This document shows positions 55,601 to 64,000 of a stretch of DNA of 64,000 bases, piece after piece (within the stretch, counting starts at the first letter, position 1; every line of letters begins with the position of its first letter). The translations under genes and the position numbers were made by a program. The notes under the pieces were generated by a model, which searched no databases, had not been told where the DNA came from, and saw only the letters and a list, made by a program, of their open reading frames with translations. The stretch comes from Simmondsia chinensis (lineage: Eukaryota > Streptophyta > Magnoliopsida > Caryophyllales > Simmondsiaceae): NCBI GenBank assembly GCA_018398585.1, contig JAGTTD010000011.1, positions 16,607,346 to 16,671,345 on the forward strand, read 5' to 3'.

Positions 55601-55920
55601 GTGTAGTTGAGAGTCAACCAGATTCTTGGTGTGTGGACTCAAGTTCAATTGACAAAGTCTGTAATATGTTATAGGGGCTCAGGAAAACCAGGAGGCTACA
55701 TGATGGGAGTTGTACCTAACAGCTGAAGCCGGTACAAGTGTAGTAATCTTAGTGGTAGGAAGCGATAGCTTAGATTTTAGTGTTAGAGTTCTATTTTGGC
55801 TTCTTAAAAATTCTTATTGTTTTGTGCCTGCATTGGATAGGAATTTAATTTATGTGGTTTGAAGAAAAATTGTCATTAAGTTTGAATATGGTTGTGTACA
55901 TTTATTATAAGAAATAAAGT
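55601..55920 (+). pseudogene. Copia protease and pre-integrase remnants
   Basis: Degenerate frames give SWCVDSSSIDKVCN (protease start, D-S-G changed to D-S-S), GLRKTRRLHDG and FVPALDRNLI-like words, the usual order before the integrase zinc finger. Many stops and shifts. The integrase core is not found. Confidence 0.55.
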
Positions 55921-56309
55921 TTTTATTTACTAAGGAACATGTGTTTATGATTTATTCATATTGTTCTCCTTATATACGTGAACAATGCGAAATACTTGGA
56001 GAAGAATTTTGCAAGTAAACTACAAAAGCAAAATCAAAATAGCATTAAAAGGAAAATGACAATAATTCTGAACAGCTAGACACAACTTAAAACATAGTGG
56101 ATGCATTAGTTGCACCTACTGATAGGAATGAGAATGTTCCAGGTACACGAGAGCTTAGGTGTGGTGGAAAGATTGTTAGAACACCTATAGGTTCATAGCA
56201 GGAGCCTTAGTGGTTGACCGTGGCATTGAATCTGATCCTTTTATCCGCAATGAAGCGATTAAGTCTCATAGTTTTGAGCAATTGGTTGAACGAACCATGC
56301 ATGTACAAA

Positions 56310-56860
56310 AGGCATTAAGAGAAAGTAGTGACTTTCTTGATATTGTATGTCAACGATATACTACTCATTGAGAATAATGTAGGGGTGTCATTAGCTGTAA
56401 AGATTTTATTGTCAAGAAAGCTCAATATGAAGGACATGGGAGAAGCTAACTCCACTTTTAGGATTAGGCTTTTGCAAGGTCGTAAGAGTAGGATGTTGGG
56501 TCTTTCTCTAGCCACTTATATTGACAAAATGTTGTCGAGATATTGCATAGAGGATTCTAAGAAAGGTTTTTTTTTTTTTTTTAATTTTTTAATTTTTTAC
56601 CTTTCATGGATGAAGTCCCTTTTTCTCTTTTGAGTAGTGTACTAGGACAGCTCAAGAGGAGGAGCAATTGAGGAATATTCCATATGCTTTGGCAGTGGGA
56701 GCCTCAGGTATGCCATGTTGTGAATGAGACCTGATGTCTACTATGCTATGGTATAGTAAGCAGGCGTTAGTCTAACCTGGATCCAATGGACTAGGTGACA
56801 GTGAAGAGTTTTATCTAGTTCTTGAGAAGAACTAGAGATATACTAACCTTTCAAAGTGAC
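56310..56860 (+). pseudogene. Copia reverse transcriptase and RNase H remnants
   Basis: The frame from 56328 contains LYVNDILLIENN, where YVDD of the RT active site has become YVND. It continues KLNMKDMGEANSTFRIR (normally F-x-MKDLGEA-x-x-x-LGI) and SLATYIDKMLSRYCIEDSKK. A T-run (56567-56582) breaks it. Later words YALAVGAS, RPDVYYA-like and NPGSNGLGDSEEF fit the start of RNase H. The N-terminal half of RT is deleted. Confidence 0.75.
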
Positions 56861-57095
56861 GAGCTGGTTCCAGTTCGCTACACTGATTTAAGACTTCCAA
56901 TCAGATTAAAATGTTAGACGTTTGACGTCTAAGCATGTCTTCACCCTTGGAGTGGGTGCCATTAGTATTATATTGCTGACCTTGCAATAAAGTAATTGAG
57001 CTCGTTAAGGGTTAGGCTTAGTAGACCGTTGGTTCAAACTTAAAAGGGGTGAGTATGGGCTTTGTCACAAATTGGATTTAGGACAAGTGGGAGAT

Positions 57096-58314
57096 TGTTA
57101 GGAACAATATCTTGAAATCCAGATTTATTCTGGATATATTATTTTAATTAATAAATAAAATTAAAGTCCCAGTCGTTTTCTAGTTAAATTTGTGTAAGCG
57201 AGCATTTATACTACATGTGATTTTCTTTTGGGAGACATCTATGAGATGGGTGTAGTCCTCAGACTACAATTTACATATTTGTTCTAAGTGACTTATGAGA
57301 TTAAGCCACAGATAGACTTGGAACAAATGGTATGGATTTTTGTTTGAAAGGCTTGTAGTCGAAGACAAGTTTGGACCACTTGTATGCTAAGACTATAACG
57401 TGATACTTTAGATGACTTGTCTTGGTCGTGTGGATGGAGATCCAAAAGTGTTATGTTAGTGTGTTCAATAAGATTGACACACGGAGTTGGACCATGTGGG
57501 TTACTTATTTCTAGACTACTATCGAAGATGGGTGATTCACGTTGTACTGTTTGAAGGACGACTCCAAATCCTGAGGGTATTCTGGACTTGTGCATGGAGC
57601 ATTAGTTACTTTGGTGTACTATAAGTAAGGTCTAAACAAATGACTGAATTCCCAGATACATTAGGTAGCGGCATGAAGTGTGACAAGGATTAGGTATTCA
57701 TTAAGGAATCTACTGTCTCTTATGAGATACAGATGTCCCCTTAGTTGATTCGTGAATATTTAAGTAGTTCAGAAACTTAGGCCAAAGTATTCCTAGTGTT
57801 TGACGTTTGAAATTTATACTAAGAATATGTTCAAATATAAATGAATTATTCAGTGAAAGACGAGTCGGTAACTAATGGAGAAGCTGTGAGAAGGACAATG
57901 CTAGTGGTCATATTTATCTTGTTTTATGGACATCTAGTAGAGGGATTGTTGTCATCAATACAGTCTATCAGGGAGATATTGAATAAATGGTTTAAGTCTG
58001 GAGTACAATGAGATTTATTTAGAGGAATTAAGTCTCATTAAATGATAATTAAATTATTTCATGAGATGATTAATTTAACCCGTTTGAAGCAGGATTTAAA
58101 TTATCCCTGAGGTCCCTGTGCAAGCCTTTGTATTTATTGCTATCGAAAAAATATTAAAGAATTCATGAGATGAATTATCAATGAGATGGGTAAATTAATT
58201 TTGCCAAATATTATTCATGAGTTGAATAAAAATTAAAAATTATAAAATCAAATAATTTTGAAAAATTAAAATTAATAAGATGAATTCTTGCATGTGGGAA
58301 ACAAAGCAAAACAA

Positions 58315-58352
<38 letters not shown>

Positions 58353-59328
58353 AAATGAGAAAAATCGGGTCAGGATTCGTATTCACGGATGGTGTCTCGC
58401 TCTGAATGGTCCTAGCGTAATCCGCGTGCACGGGCATGGACCAATGGGACGCTGCCATGGGCCACATGTTTTGAAATGGAAATTGACGCAGCTTTGACCA
58501 GGAGTAAAACGCGTCATTTTATTTTGTTTTTTGCTTGTTAACTGGCGAATCCCACATCGATGAATTTGCTATTTTTCACTCTGGTAGCCTACTATAGATA
58601 GAGGAACCTATTTCAAGGATTTGAAATTCAGTTGAAACAAATATTTTTGGGTTTCTGAATTGTTTCAAAGATCTAATTGGAGAGAAAAATTTCCGTTAAA
58701 ATTTTTTCCTTCCTAGTTTAATATTTTTTGGAGCCCACCCTCCGGGTAGTACGAGATCATTGCGTAGAAGATGGCGAAGTCTCAATTTTGGTATTCTATT
58801 ATTGGAGCAATTCTAGGTATGATCTTCTTTCCTTCTTCTTTTAGTTTTGCTTTCCTATTTATTTACAGTATTCATTATTATGTCTGTTTATGTTTATGTA
58901 TTATTATGAATGTATTATAGTAAATGGCCTGTAGATCAAAATTAAGAATTTAGATCTGTAGATTTAAATTATAAATTTAAAGATATAGATTTAAAATTAG
59001 GAATTTTAAATCAACACAGGTTTAGAAATATGAATTCTAAACCCCTTCCGCTGCAAAAACTTTAAGAAAGTAGGGAGAATTTTTGAAGTTCGTCACAAAA
59101 ACCGGTATTAGGTCAAAGGGTTTATTGAGATAAACCTATTCTCGGGAATGTTCGCACATGAAGTGACACGAAGCGTGACTCTCCGACTAGGGGCTTAGGT
59201 AGAGAGAAGAGTCTCGTATTCTAAGTGCTCTAATAGGTGCCTGTTGCTGTGACCATAGTTGAGAACTGTGAACCCAATAGTCGGCATCAGAGTTTATTTT
59301 TCAACAATATTCATGTTTTTTCCTAACG
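57096..59328 (+). repeat. Copia right LTR
   Basis: 2233 bases, TGTTAGGAACAATATC...TTCCTAACG. The terminal A has become G. GCTTT follows. It contains the GA microsatellite at 58317-58345. Direct repeat of the left LTR once the nested gypsy is removed. Confidence 0.86.
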
Positions 59329-59333
59329 GCTTT

Positions 59334-59765
59334 AACCTGCCATGGATGAATCCACGGACATAGGTTCTAGCGCGTCCCTCGGCCTGAAGAGGACTTACGA
59401 GGTGAAGCGCATCACGCGGCCTTAAGAGCTCTTATGGGGTTATCGTTTGCCGCAGATGGATCTACGGACTTTAACCTGCCGTGGACAGATCCACGAACTT
59501 ACGTTCTTGCGCGTCCCTCAGCTTTGTGAGGACTTACGAGGTTAAGCGCATCACCTGGCCTTAAGGGGGCTTATGGGTTATCATTTTCCGTAGACGGATC
59601 GACGGGCTTACGTTCTTAGTGCGCCTAGGATAGGTCCTAGGGTTTAGCCTGCCTTAAATGGATCTACGGGCTTAGGGTCTATGTTGTGGACAGGTCCACA
59701 GGCTTTGCCTGCCACAGATGGATCTACGGATTTACTGTCTGTGTGCCGTTGATGAATCTACAGAC
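59334..59765. repeat. Tandem array based on CGGATCYACGGAC, right part
   Basis: Continuation of 46170-47149 on the other side of the Copia element, same ~140-base units, ending in shorter ~60-base halves at about 59640-59765. It runs directly into the 3' end of the Tat-like protease frame. Confidence 0.8.
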
Positions 59766-59769
59766 TTTT

Positions 59770-60400
59770 TTCCGGCCGGTGTACAGAGCCATGGTCATGA
59801 GAAATTTAAGAACTGAATTGAAGGAATTAGCAAAGAAAAATTTGTTTAACAAAAATAGGTATAAGTATGCCTCTTCTTCTCCCAGACCTTGGCTTGCCTT
59901 TTTGCTATTTTCTGCCTCCCTTACTTCGGGAACATCCTGGATGTAGGAGCGTCTGTGAGCGGTTTGTTGACAACCTCTTATGGTTATGACAACCCCTTTG
60001 TTGGTTTCGAACTTCATGGCGAGGTGGCATGTTGACACCACAGCGCCTAACGAGTTCAACACCAGACGACCTAGGATGGCGTTAAACGATGAGCGGGCCT
60101 TCACAACATAGAACTCGGTGCTGAGCGTGTGCTTCTGCTCTCTGTCTCACAAAAGGATGTCAATTTTTATGGTGCCTAGCGGGTCGACTATCTCGTCGGA
60201 AAATCCCGTGAGGGTCCCAGTCATGGGGCGTAGTTCTGCGAGAAATATGCTCATCCGCTCGAAGCAGTGGTGGAATAGAATGTTAGCCGAGCTTCCTTGA
60301 TCTACCAGGACCCTTTCGAGGGTGCAGACACGGACGTCCATGGTGATGACCATGGGATCCTCATGCGAAAGTGCAGATGTTCTCTAAGTCTTCTTGGGAG
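59770..60400 (-). pseudogene. Tat-like aspartic protease
   Basis: Minus-strand frame 60353-60147 reads VITMDVRVCTLERVLVDQGS and SSANILFHHCFERM. This is the gypsy protease pattern VxVLVDxGSSADILF with Asp-Gln-Gly in place of Asp-Thr-Gly. It continues GFSDEIVDPLGTIKIDI and, in the next frame, SSFNAILGRLVLNSLGAVVS followed by STCHLAMKFETNKGV and IRGCQQTAHRRSY. These match S-x-N-x-ILGRP-x-LN...S-x-x-H-x-x-MKFPT-x-x-G-x-x-x-x-x-G-x-Q-x-x-AR-x-CY. After about 59770 the tandem array starts, where reverse transcriptase should begin. Confidence 0.78.
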
Positions 60401-61622
60401 AAGGTTAAGTGTCGAAATCTTTTAAACCCACCTTCTCCCCTCACGGTAGCGAGACTGGTTTTCTCCCACTTCTATTTTATGGACAAAATTACGTGCGTCG
60501 CTGTATGATCGGTGTTGCCGGGCTCTTCCTGGCGGGACCGAAAGTTCCACTTTTGAGTTTCTTTGGGACCACGAACCTCCGGTGGTCCCCTTTTCTCTAC
60601 CTCATCCACCCCGCTTTGAAGTATTCGGTAGTCCTTGGTATCGTGCCCATGGTTCCATGGTACTCGCATCTCGGGGTTGGACTGCGTTGCTCCACCGGCT
60701 TTGCGGGGACTTGATTTCACCCTATTTCCTGCTTTTTAACTTCCAAGAGGAGCCCGGGGGTCTTCTCGGTTGAACCTTGGGACGCGATTCTCAGGCTTTT
60801 GGTAGTCGCGCCGAAGAGGCCCCGTTTTATCCATCACATCTTTGGCAATGATGTATTTATCGGCTTTGGCCCAGAGTGTGTCCACAATTGTGGGGAGAGC
60901 CTTGGCGAGTGAGAACTAAAAGTCGTTGTTTCAGAGGCCGTTGATGAAGGTGGTGATGGCGGTTTGATCAGCCAAGTTCGGGATGCTGATCATGCCTTCG
61001 AAAAACGCCGCATGAATGCCCTTAAGGACTCATCCTCGGCCTGTTGTAGCTGGATCAACTAGGCGATAGTCTTTTTCCTCCTCTTGTTTCTTAGGAAGTA
61101 GCGAGTGAACTTTTCGGACATTTCTTTAAAGCTTTGAATGGATCCGTTGGGGAGTGATGTGAACTAAGCCTGGGCCATGCCCTTGAGAGTGGCCGGGAAG
61201 CATTTGCATGACACATCCTTGGAGGCTTCCTGTATGTACACGCGTGCCGCGAACCCCGAGATGTGGTTATCAGGGTCTTAAGTTCCGTCGAACAACTTCA
61301 AGTTCGACATCTTCACTTTCCCCATGGGGGCGGCAAGGATACGAGGGGTGAAGGGCGAATGGGTGATAGGAATTTTTCCCATGAGCCCGTACACCACATC
61401 ATGTGAGTCAGTGTCGGAGCTTGCCTTGGTCGGGAGCGGGGCACATGCGGGGGTGTCCCTGGGTTGGTCAGGGTAGCGAGAGGCCTTCTCCCTTTCTCCC
61501 CTTAGCTCGTTTCGATGGCTTTCGCGCTCCCTGGAGGCAAGGGACTCGATGACCACCTCCGGGTTTGGTGGTGCGGGATGCGGCGAGACCTTGGAGGAGT
61601 TGTCCCGATTGGCGAGTTGCAT
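60401..61622 (-). pseudogene. Tat-like gag
   Basis: Minus strand from 61622: a charged N-terminal part, then HSPFTPRILAAPMGKVKMSN followed by LKLFDGT (gypsy gag: PF-x-x-x-I-x-x-x-x-LP-x-x-x-x-P-x-L-x-x-YDG-x-x-DP). A stop replaces the next codon. Further words follow to about 60900: NHISGF, CKCFPATLKGMAQA, SIQSFKEMSEKFTRYF and LIQLQQAEDESLRAFMRRF, the usual order. The last part (about 60720-60500) has YHGTMGTIPRTTEY, like the CxYHxxxGHxTExC segment of Tat gag. Many stops and shifts. Confidence 0.75.
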
Positions 61623-61747
61623 GATGAGTGTACAGAGCTTGAAGAGTTGGCAATGAGTGACATAGCAATCTACGGACCACTTGGGGAGGGGGAGATCCTG
61701 CGGTGTTGTTTTAAGGGAAATTTCCCATTTCCCACAGGCGGCGTAAG

Positions 61748-63187
61748 CTATTTTGGTAACAGAAATAGGGGTTCTTTTATGGAGGGCGAAAATACAGGCA
61801 CTTTATCTTTATTTAAATTTTTATTAATTATAAACATTTTTATTACAAGAATTTTTGATGAGATACAAGAAAATAAGAGGAAAAACGAGAGGGCTCCCGC
61901 GCGGTCGAGTCCTGGGGAGGGGCCGAGAGGACGTCCAAGAGTGGAGTGGGTAGGAAAGTAGGTGAGTGAATGTGTTGAAGTGTGGATGGATGTGGACGAA
62001 TGTGTGGATGAATGGGGGGCTAGGGCCCTATTTGTAGGGTGGCTAGGCTTCGGAAAGCGGGTCTCCAGATGTGTGTCTGACTGAAGCCTCCTCCAAGCTT
62101 CCAGAAGGTGTGGCCGACAAGAGCCGCGTCCGGGGCTCGGGTGGCACGTTCGTGTGTCTGACGGAAGCTGCGTTCGGTGCTTCAGAAGGCGTGGCTGACA
62201 TAAGCCGTGTTCGGGGCCTCGTAGAGTGTGTTTGTACGTTGGACGAAAGCTGCATCCGGGGATTCGTGGGGCGTGTCCGAGCGTCTGATGGAAGCTACGT
62301 TCGATGCTTCAGAAGCTGTGGCTGACATGAGCCGTGTCTGGGGCATCAGAAGGTGTGTCAGACGAGGGCTGCGCCCCTTGGAAAAGGTGTTCATCGGCAA
62401 GAACTGTGTCCGAGACCCTCGAAAAAGGTGTTCATCGGCAAGAACTGTGTCCGAGACCCTCGAAAAAGGTGTTCCTCAGCAAGAGCTGTGTCTGGAACCC
62501 TCGGAAAAGGAGCTCCTCGGCAAGAGTTGTGTCTGGAACCCTCATAAAAGGTGTTTCTTGGCAAGAGTTATGTCCGGAACCCTAAAAAAAGGTGCTCCTC
62601 GGCAAGAGCTGTGTCTAGAACCCTCTTAAAAGGTGCTCCTCGGCAAGAATTGTGTCCGGAACCCTTGGAAAAGGTTCTCCTCAGCAAGTGTTGTGCCCAG
62701 AACCTTCGGTAAAGAAGCTTCTTGGCAAGAGCTGAGTCCAGAATCGTCGGTAAAGGTGCTTCTCGGCAAGAGCTGTGTCCAGGACCTTCGGAAAAGGAGC
62801 TTCTTGCTAAGAGCTGAGTCCAGAACCCTCGGAAAAGGTGCTCCTCGGCAAGAACTGAGTCCGGGATCTTTGGAAAAGGTGCTCCTTGGCAAGAGCTGAG
62901 TCCGAAACCCTAAGAAAATGTGTTCCTCGGCAAGCAAGAGCTGAGTCCCGGAAGAGCTCTTTAGACACCGAGCGTCGAATCGTCGCCTACCCGAGTCGTG
63001 ATGCTGTGCCACTATAATTGCTTGGCTGGCTTTCCTAGGAGGGTCTCTCGGGGGGAGATGCTTGCGGTGTCTAGGGACCATGCATCGATCTGTCATCATG
63101 GGGCCCAGAGGCCACGTGTCATCCCCTAGTTCCAGTTTACGGGGCCAAGTGTCGAATTTTTGCGGGTGAGATTTTTTGGTTCCAACA
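61748..63187 (-). repeat. Right LTR of the Tat-like element (5' LTR in element sense), with 41-base array
   Basis: About 1.44 kb. The right end CGGGTGAGATTTTTTGGTTC plus CAACA matches 37780-37806. 62375-62950 contains about 14 units of 41 bases (GTCCGGAACCCTCGGAAAAG type). Left of it are ~80-90-base repeats with GGAAGCTGCGTTCGGTGCTT-like words (62050-62360). The left boundary is placed where the primer-like ACGCCGCCTGTGGGAA (minus strand, 61731-61747) begins, so it is approximate. Confidence 0.72.
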
Positions 63188-64000
63188 GCACACTACCCCC
63201 TAAATTCTAGTAGGGCTTAGTTGAATGCTTATCATGAAGGGGTGCTAGCAGCCCCCATGTCAAATCCATAACGTAATTCAGAACATTCGAAGAATTAATT
63301 GTTGATGTATTGTCGAAATAAGTTAATAAGAATTGTAAATAAAGTCTTTAAATTTGGTCCCAAAGATTATTCTAAATGTTTTCAAGTATACAGGGACGTG
63401 TGTCAACACATAGGCTCGTGTGTTGACACACAATCCTACTCAACTGTGCTGCAGAGGTGTGTGTCGACACACAGATCTTACAAAGTTACATTAATGTTTT
63501 GATAAGTTTGGGATCGTTCGAACTTTATGTTCTAATATATTTTCTCCCTGTTATTTAAGGGAACATATATGAAATGTGTTTACTTACAAGAATTGTGAAA
63601 TGCTAAAAAGGTAAGTGACACTTCATGAGGGGACACGACATAAAGAGACACTTACAAAACTATAAATAGCCCTTGGGAGTTCATTTCAAATGATGATGAA
63701 AAAAGCATTTGCTTTGTAAGAACTTGTTGTTTGTTCTTGTGAAAATATCATTCTCATTGTCTCTTTTATTTCTCCCCATACATACTTTCACTCCATTACA
63801 TTAGGTTATCGTTGTATCCCCGAGACTATTTCATATGTTGAAATAAGTCTTAAGGAAAGTGACATCACGCCTCGAAACCTGTAGCTCGTTTGGATGCCCG
63901 TTACTTGCGAATTACAAGTGTTTGATCCAATAATGTTTGGTTACCCGGTTCCCATTCTTTTGGAAGTTTACAGCAACATTAATTACAAGAGGATGAGATT
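63188..64000 (+). other. LTR- or promoter-like sequence running off the window
   Basis: Contains three GTGTGTYGACACAC-type palindromic words (about 63398-63410, 63418-63431, 63457-63472). Also a TATA box in ACTATAAATAGCCC (about 63658-63671), followed by a T/C-rich leader. This resembles U3-R-U5 of a plant LTR or a gene promoter. No coding sequence before the window ends, so identity cannot be fixed. Confidence 0.35.

Larger units (their letters stand above)
47155..59328 (+). mobile_element. Ty1/Copia element with ~2.2-kb LTRs, degenerate
   Basis: LTRs 47155-52766 (interrupted by a gypsy) and 57096-59328, TGTTAGGAAC start, CTAACG/CAACA end, GCTTT duplications. Internal order: primer site 52768-52780, ~2 kb repeat-rich leader, gag with zinc knuckle (about 54740-55590), protease/pre-integrase remnants (about 55615-55900), a gap where integrase and most RT are lost, RT fragment (about 56310-56565), RNase H remnants (to about 56850), and polypurine AAGTGGGAGATTG before the right LTR. 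Inserted in the tandem array of the Tat-like element. Confidence 0.85.
37127..63187 (-). mobile_element. Tat-like giant Ty3/gypsy element, truncated and pol-less, with nested insertions
   Basis: Direct repeats at 37127-37806 (truncated) and about 61748-63187 are its LTRs. Coding sense is minus: primer-like ACGCCGCCTGTGGGAA after the right LTR (61731-61747), gag (61622 downward), protease (60353-59770). Then come tandem CGGATCYACGGAC arrays (59334-59760 continuing at 46170-47154). Then a plus-strand, antisense ORF (43756-45832), an F-box-like stretch, a GGCGGGGGACT purine tract, and the left LTR. A known feature of Tat-lineage elements is an extra ORF, sometimes antisense, between pol and the 3' LTR. 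RT, RNase H and integrase were not found. Nested: rearranged gypsy 40035-43720 and Copia 47155-59328. Confidence 0.7.

Overview
The window is plant nuclear DNA, almost certainly from a flowering plant with a TE-rich genome. Evidence: one recognisable host gene exon (the plant form of a mitochondrial complex I subunit), Athila-, Tat- and Copia-type LTR retrotransposons, a plant RTE-type LINE, Mutator-like elements with 9-bp target duplications, and a GT splice donor. I cannot name the species. Nothing prokaryotic is present.

Layout. 1-1.03 kb: promoter and first exon of an NDUFB10 (PDSW)-like gene. Its short last exon was not found, so everything to the right may be a very long intron or intergenic DNA. 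1.03-4.36 kb: unassigned DNA with a MITE-like copy. 4.37-16.32 kb: a minus-strand Athila-like element with both LTRs and a 5-bp target duplication. It carries only gag-protease and is interrupted by a full-length RTE LINE (8353-12471, ~21-bp duplication) and by MULE copy A. 16.3-28.3 kb: old debris (L1 tail, MULE copies B and C, two more MITE copies, a degenerate LTR split by a second element, a foldback-type element with ~450-bp arms). 28.3-37.1 kb: a tandem LTR-internal-LTR-internal array of a pol-less, Ty3/gypsy-like element with an anonymous long reading frame and a nested solo LTR. 37.1-63.2 kb: a truncated Tat-like giant element on the minus strand with gag-protease, tandem arrays where reverse transcriptase should be, and two plus-strand (antisense) gene-like stretches: a putative gypsy-type 'transposase' ORF and an F-box-like pseudogene. 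It is split by a rearranged gypsy with inverted LTRs (40.0-43.7 kb) and by a Copia element (47.2-59.3 kb), which itself contains a small gypsy (48.6-52.0 kb). 63.2-64.0 kb: an LTR- or promoter-like stretch running off the window.

How it fits together. Boundaries rest on matching target duplications I read directly: GTACC, GCTTT, GATGA, TTGTT, three different 9-mers for the MULE family, and a ~21-bp duplication for the LINE. They give a nesting order up to three deep. Almost none of the LTR elements encodes a reverse transcriptase; only the 47-59 kb Copia keeps an RT remnant. The rest would depend on enzymes supplied elsewhere.

Most unusual structures: (1) a three-member MULE-type family built from arrays of CGCG-containing palindromes, two members sharing a unique core; (2) a hairpin with an AGGA-like loop just upstream of the polypurine tract in four different gypsy-type elements, with stems that differ but stay paired; (3) the anonymous polyprotein-like frame of the pol-less tandem element; (4) the two antisense gene-like stretches inside the Tat element.
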